NCBI RefSeq assembly: GCF_022829405.1
Contig: NZ_JAKSXW010000146.1
Span: forward strand, 1-64,000
Direction of reading: 5' to 3'
DNA: 64,000 nt
From: Methylobacterium sp. J-076
Lineage (GTDB): Bacteria; Pseudomonadota; Alphaproteobacteria; Rhizobiales; Beijerinckiaceae
The notes beneath the pieces were generated by a model that was not told where the DNA came from, did no database searches, and saw nothing but the letters and a program-made list of their open reading frames with translations. Shown in pieces: positions 61,035-64,000 of this stretch (position 1 is the stretch's first letter; every line of letters starts with the position of its first letter). A program made the translations under genes and the position numbers.

Positions 61035-62056
61035 TGAGGAGCATCCCCCCCGTCGGTGACGCCGCCGACGAGGTTCAGCCCGAGCAGGAATTCCGCCGGG
61101 AAGTCCGTGCGCAGCAGCGGCTCTCGCGGCACCTCGCCGCGAAGGGCCTCCGCCTCGGCCCGGCGGGCGGCGACGGCCTCCGCGACGGAGACCTTCGAGA
61201 ACGCGATCCGACCGCCCCCCTGGACCTGGGCGAGGCGCCCGAGATCGGGCCCGATCACCGTGGCGATCTTCGGATAGCCGCCGGTCGACTGCCGGTCGGC
61301 CATGAGCACGATGGGCAGGCCGTTGCCCGGCACCTGGATCGCCCCCATCGCCACCCCGTCCGAGACGATGTCGTGGCCCTTCCGATGGGACAGCGGCGTG
61401 CCGTCGAGGAAGCAGGCCATCCGGTCGCCCCGGGGGGAGACCGTCCACGGCCCGGCCAGGAAGGCGGCGATCTGGTCGGGGGCGAAATAGTCGTCCTGCG
61501 GGCCGAGGAGGACACGGATCCGCGTCGGGTCCCGGTCGAGCCAGGGCGCGAGGAGGCGCTGCGCCGCCCCCTCCCCCTGGCGGAGGTCGGCGACGGGCAG
61601 GCGGTCGCCCGCCTTTAGGCCCCGTCCGCCGAGGCCGCCGAGCGCCGAGCGGGTATGGGTCGCCGTCGAGCCGAGGACCGGCGCCACGGCGATCCGCCCC
61701 GCCACGGCGAGGTAGCCCCAGGCGCCGCTGCTCCCCGCCCGGACGGTCAGCGTCCGGCCGGGCTCCAGGGTGAAGGCGCAGGCGGTCGGCAGCGCCTCGT
61801 CGCCGAGGGTGGCGCGGAACCCCGCCGAGACCAGGGCGAGGCCCAACGGTCCCTCCGGCGCGCTCACGGTGAGGCCGCCGGTCGAGACCTCGACGGCGGT
61901 GGCGCCCACGGGATTGCCCACCGCCCGGTTGGCGGTGGCGAACATCAGCGGGTCCATCGGCCCGGCGGCGGTGATGCCGAAGCGCAGGTAGCCCCGGCGG
62001 CCTCCGTCCTGAAGGGTCACGCCGGGCCCGGCGGCCTCGATCGCCAGCACGCTCAT
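60986..62056 (-). CDS. pxpC: 5-oxoprolinase subunit PxpC (biotin-dependent carboxyltransferase fold)
   Basis: 356 aa of the PxpC/KipA family (AHS2 domain). AGPGVTLQDGGRRGYLRFGI and GPMDPLMFATANRAVGNP at the start, FPAEFLLGLNLVGGVT at the conserved end. With PxpA and PxpB it cleaves 5-oxoproline to glutamate using ATP. The final residues, APHRHGERSEAIQGAAAS, are read from the palindromic repeat at 60942-61034. ATG 62056 overlaps the pxpB stop by 4 bases. Confidence 0.92.
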   Translation of the reverse strand: MSVLAIEAAGPGVTLQDGGRRGYLRFGITAAGPMDPLMFATANRAVGNPVGATAVEVSTGGLTVSAPEGPLGLALVSAGFRATLGDEALPTACAFTLEPGRTLTVRAGSSGAWGYLAVAGRIAVAPVLGSTATHTRSALGGLGGRGLKAGDRLPVADLRQGEGAAQRLLAPWLDRDPTRIRVLLGPQDDYFAPDQIAAFLAGPWTVSPRGDRMACFLDGTPLSHRKGHDIVSDGVAMGAIQVPGNGLPIVLMADRQSTGGYPKIATVIGPDLGRLAQVQGGGRIAFSKVSVAEAVAARRAEAEALRGEVPREPLLRTDFPAEFLLGLNLVGGVTDGGDAPHRHGERSEAIQGAAAS

Positions 62057-62793
62057 CGGGCCCCCTCCTGCCGCCGGGCGACCCGCTCGCCCGCCGCCTC
62101 GCGCTCCGCGAGTCCGGCGAAGGTCGCGGCGTCCACGGCCTCGAACCGGATCGCGTCGCCGGGACGCACGAAGAAGCTGTCCTTCCGCTCCGGCGCGTAG
62201 AGCCGGCAGGGCGTCGCCCCCAGCACGTACCAGCCGGTCGGCATCGGCACGGTGGCCACCGCCGCGAGGCCTCCCCCCACCATGACCGCGTTCGTCGGGT
62301 GCGGCGGACGCGGGCTCGGACGCCGGGGGACGGCCAGGATTTCGGGCAGGCCGCCGCAATAGGCGAAGCCCGGCGCGAAACCGTACATGTAGACCCGGTA
62401 GGTCGCCCCCGCATGGATCGCGGCGGTGCGCTCCGGCGACTGCCCGATCAGCGCGGCCACCGCGGCGAGGTCCTCCCCATGGGGCGCCTCGTAGCAGCAG
62501 GGCAGCAGCCAGCAGGCCGGCGCCGTCGCCCTGGCCGGCGCCCCGCCGGCCAGGGCCAGGACGTGCCCGGCCAGGGCGTCCCGGTCGAGGACCAGGGGAT
62601 CGTAGTGGATCATCAGGGAGCGGTAGGTGGGCACCGTCTCGGCGATGCCGTCGGGCCTGTCGGCCGTGAGGGCGTCGTCCAGGGCGAGCACCCGGTCGCT
62701 GATCGCCGGATCGACGGCCGTGCCGAACTCGACCACCAGGGCCGCCTCGCCCGCGTCGAGGATGCGGGGGGCGTTCGACGGGGCGCGCGTCAT
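62053..62793 (-). CDS. pxpB: 5-oxoprolinase subunit PxpB
   Basis: 246 aa, AHS1/KipI family. GEAALVVEFGTAVDPAISDR, VPTYRSLMIHYDPLVLD and VYMYGFAPGFAYCGGLPEIL are hallmarks. Forms a complex with PxpC. ATG 62793 overlaps the pxpA stop by 4 bases; the longer open frame upstream is the shadow of pxpA. Confidence 0.92.
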   Translation of the reverse strand: MTRAPSNAPRILDAGEAALVVEFGTAVDPAISDRVLALDDALTADRPDGIAETVPTYRSLMIHYDPLVLDRDALAGHVLALAGGAPARATAPACWLLPCCYEAPHGEDLAAVAALIGQSPERTAAIHAGATYRVYMYGFAPGFAYCGGLPEILAVPRRPSPRPPHPTNAVMVGGGLAAVATVPMPTGWYVLGATPCRLYAPERKDSFFVRPGDAIRFEAVDAATFAGLAEREAAGERVARRQEGAR

Positions 62794-63551
62794 GGGCGGA
62801 ACGGCGCCAGGGTGACGCCCGCCCCTTCGAGCCGCGCCCGGACCGCCCGGGCCGTGCCGACCGCGTGCGCGGAATCGCCGTGGACGCAGATCGAGCGGAT
62901 CGGCGTCGGCAGGGGCCGCCCGGAACGGGTGAGGATCGCGCTCTCCTGCACCATGGCCAGCACCCGCGCGGCGGCCTCCTCCTGGTCGGTGATCAGCGCG
63001 CCGGGCCGGCTCCGGGCGATGAGCTGGCCCTCCTCGGTGTAGCCGCGATCCGCGAAGATCTCCTGGTGGACGTCGAGCCCCGCCGCCTCCCCCGCCGGGA
63101 CCTGGGCGGTGAGGGCGATGGCGAGCAGCGCGAGGTCGCGGTCCACCGCGCGGACGGCGCCCGCGATGGCGTCGGCGACCGCACGGTCCTCGGCGGCGAG
63201 GTTGGCCAGCGCCCCGTGGGCCTTCACATAGGTGATCCGGTGCCCGGCATAGGCGGCGAGCGCCGCCGCCGCGCCGACCTGGTAGGCCACCAGCCGCTCG
63301 ATCTCGGCGGGGGTGAAGGGCATCCGCCGCCGGCCGAAGCCCCACAGGTCCGGGAATCCGGGATGGGCGCCCACCGAGACGCCCCGCTCCTTCGCCAGCC
63401 GGAACGTCTCCGCCATGATCTCCGGGTCGCCCGCATGGAGGCCGCAGGCGACGTTGGCGGAGGTGACGACGGCGAGCATCGCCGCGTCGTCGCCGCAGGC
63501 ATAGGCCCCGTAGCCCTCGCCGAGATCCGCGTTGAGGTCGACGCTCGCCAT
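62790..63551 (-). CDS. pxpA: 5-oxoprolinase subunit PxpA (LamB/YcsF family)
   Basis: 253 aa. VDLNADLGEGYGAYACGDDA, VACGLHAGDPEIMAETFRLA, GAHPGFPDLWGFGRRRM and SICVHGDSAHAV are the LamB/YcsF signature with His/Asp active-site residues. Catalyses ring opening of 5-oxoproline with PxpBC. GTG 63560 is in frame, but ATG 63551 starts right at the family N-terminus (MASVDLN). Lies 33 bp after the MFS gene. Confidence 0.94.
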   Translation of the reverse strand: MASVDLNADLGEGYGAYACGDDAAMLAVVTSANVACGLHAGDPEIMAETFRLAKERGVSVGAHPGFPDLWGFGRRRMPFTPAEIERLVAYQVGAAAALAAYAGHRITYVKAHGALANLAAEDRAVADAIAGAVRAVDRDLALLAIALTAQVPAGEAAGLDVHQEIFADRGYTEEGQLIARSRPGALITDQEEAAARVLAMVQESAILTRSGRPLPTPIRSICVHGDSAHAVGTARAVRARLEGAGVTLAPFRP

Positions 63552-63584
63552 CGCTGTCACTCCCCTGCCCTGTCCTGTCCGCCC

Positions 63585-64000
63585 TCAGGCCACCGCCGCC
63601 GGAGCGGGCTCGCCCGCCGACTCGCCCTGCATGTCGAGCTCCCGGCCCGCCGTCTCCGGCAAGAGAAGCGCCGCCAGGATCACGAGGCAATAGGCGCTGG
63701 CCGCCACGACGCCGATGGCCACGCCCAGCGTCAGCGATCCGCTGAGGTAGCCCACCAGCGCGGGACACACCGCCCCCGTGGCCCGGCCGAAATTGTAGCA
63801 GAAGCCCTGGGCCGAGCCGCGCACCCGGCTCGGGAACAGCTCGCTCAGGAAGGCGCCCATCCCCGAGAACACGCCCGAGAGGAAGAAGCCGAGGGGGAAG
63901 CCCAGGAACAGCATGATCGTGTCGGTGATCGGGATCAGCGTGTAGCCGAGCACGAGCAGGCCGGCGCAGAAGCCGAACAGGATGAAGCCCTTGCGGCGGC
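63585..64000 (-). CDS. MFS transporter, C-terminal part (truncated by window edge)
   Basis: The last ~138 residues of a major facilitator: four hydrophobic segments, including DTIMLFLGFPLGFFLSGVFS and the cytoplasmic motif ELFPSRVRGSAQGFCYNFGR then ATGAV, typical of the sugar/acid-symporter-like branch. The frame continues past base 64000 (KGFILFGFCAGLLVLGY). Upstream of pxpABC on the same strand with a 33-bp gap, so it probably imports 5-oxoproline or a related acid; that is inference from position. Confidence 0.85.
   Translation of the reverse strand, partial: RRKGFILFGFCAGLLVLGYTLIPITDTIMLFLGFPLGFFLSGVFSGMGAFLSELFPSRVRGSAQGFCYNFGRATGAVCPALVGYLSGSLTLGVAIGVVAASAYCLVILAALLLPETAGRELDMQGESAGEPAPAAVA

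Overview
The window is GC-rich DNA from an alphaproteobacterium. Gene content and dispersed repeats point to a Methylobacterium/Methylorubrum-type member of Hyphomicrobiales. Evidence includes an aerobic bacteriochlorophyll/reaction-centre gene cluster (oxygen-dependent acsF, Shemin-type hemA), DUF4167, DUF1036, DUF1244, GapR, EipB, DivK/PleD, a fused LivM-LivG, and 'GERSEAIQ'-type palindromic repeats. No rRNA, tRNA, CRISPR array or complete insertion sequence was seen.

1-23.8 kb is a photosynthesis gene cluster. On the minus strand a tightly overlapped series runs bchF-bchN-bchB-bchH-bchL-bchM-lhaA-puhA-puhB-puhC-(98 aa protein)-acsF-puhE-hemA, then bchI (cut by the window edge). Divergently, on the plus strand, lie a B12-binding AerR/PpaA-type antirepressor and the repressor PpsR. 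After a tandem repeat array come bchG, a PucC-family transporter, bchP, tspO and a small membrane protein. PpsR-type boxes (TGT-N12-ACA) sit in the bchF/aerR divergent promoter and overlap the -35 of bchG, so the cluster carries its own redox/light control. The genes cover ALA synthesis, Mg chelation, methylation, ring closure, protochlorophyllide reduction, vinyl hydration, esterification, phytyl reduction and reaction-centre H/LH1 assembly. puf and puc genes are not in the window.

23.9-46.7 kb is mostly housekeeping: a triheme cytochrome c, a ParDE toxin-antitoxin pair, a Pmp3-like peptide, an L,D-transpeptidase lipoprotein, a LysR remnant, accA with a DUF1796 protein, the divK-pleD cell-cycle pair opposite a DUF3572 gene, eipB, DUF4167, prfA-prmC, ptsP, lysC, ubiG, a PEBP-family protein, rpmJ, a TPR protein, an alpha/beta hydrolase and pyk.

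46.9-64 kb is more accessory: a YqcI/YcgG (GntA-like) hydroxylase next to a DUF1989 protein, DUF1036, a type-2 glycerate kinase, an N-formylglutamate amidohydrolase-like gene with DUF1244 and gapR, a branched-chain amino acid-type ABC transporter with fused permease-ATPase, asd, two unrecognised exported or membrane proteins, and the 5-oxoprolinase operon (MFS transporter-pxpA-pxpB-pxpC) running off the right end.

Three families of dispersed palindromic repeats fill many gaps. Copies also contribute coding sequence: they extend BchM and PxpC and supply the start codon of the DUF1036 gene.
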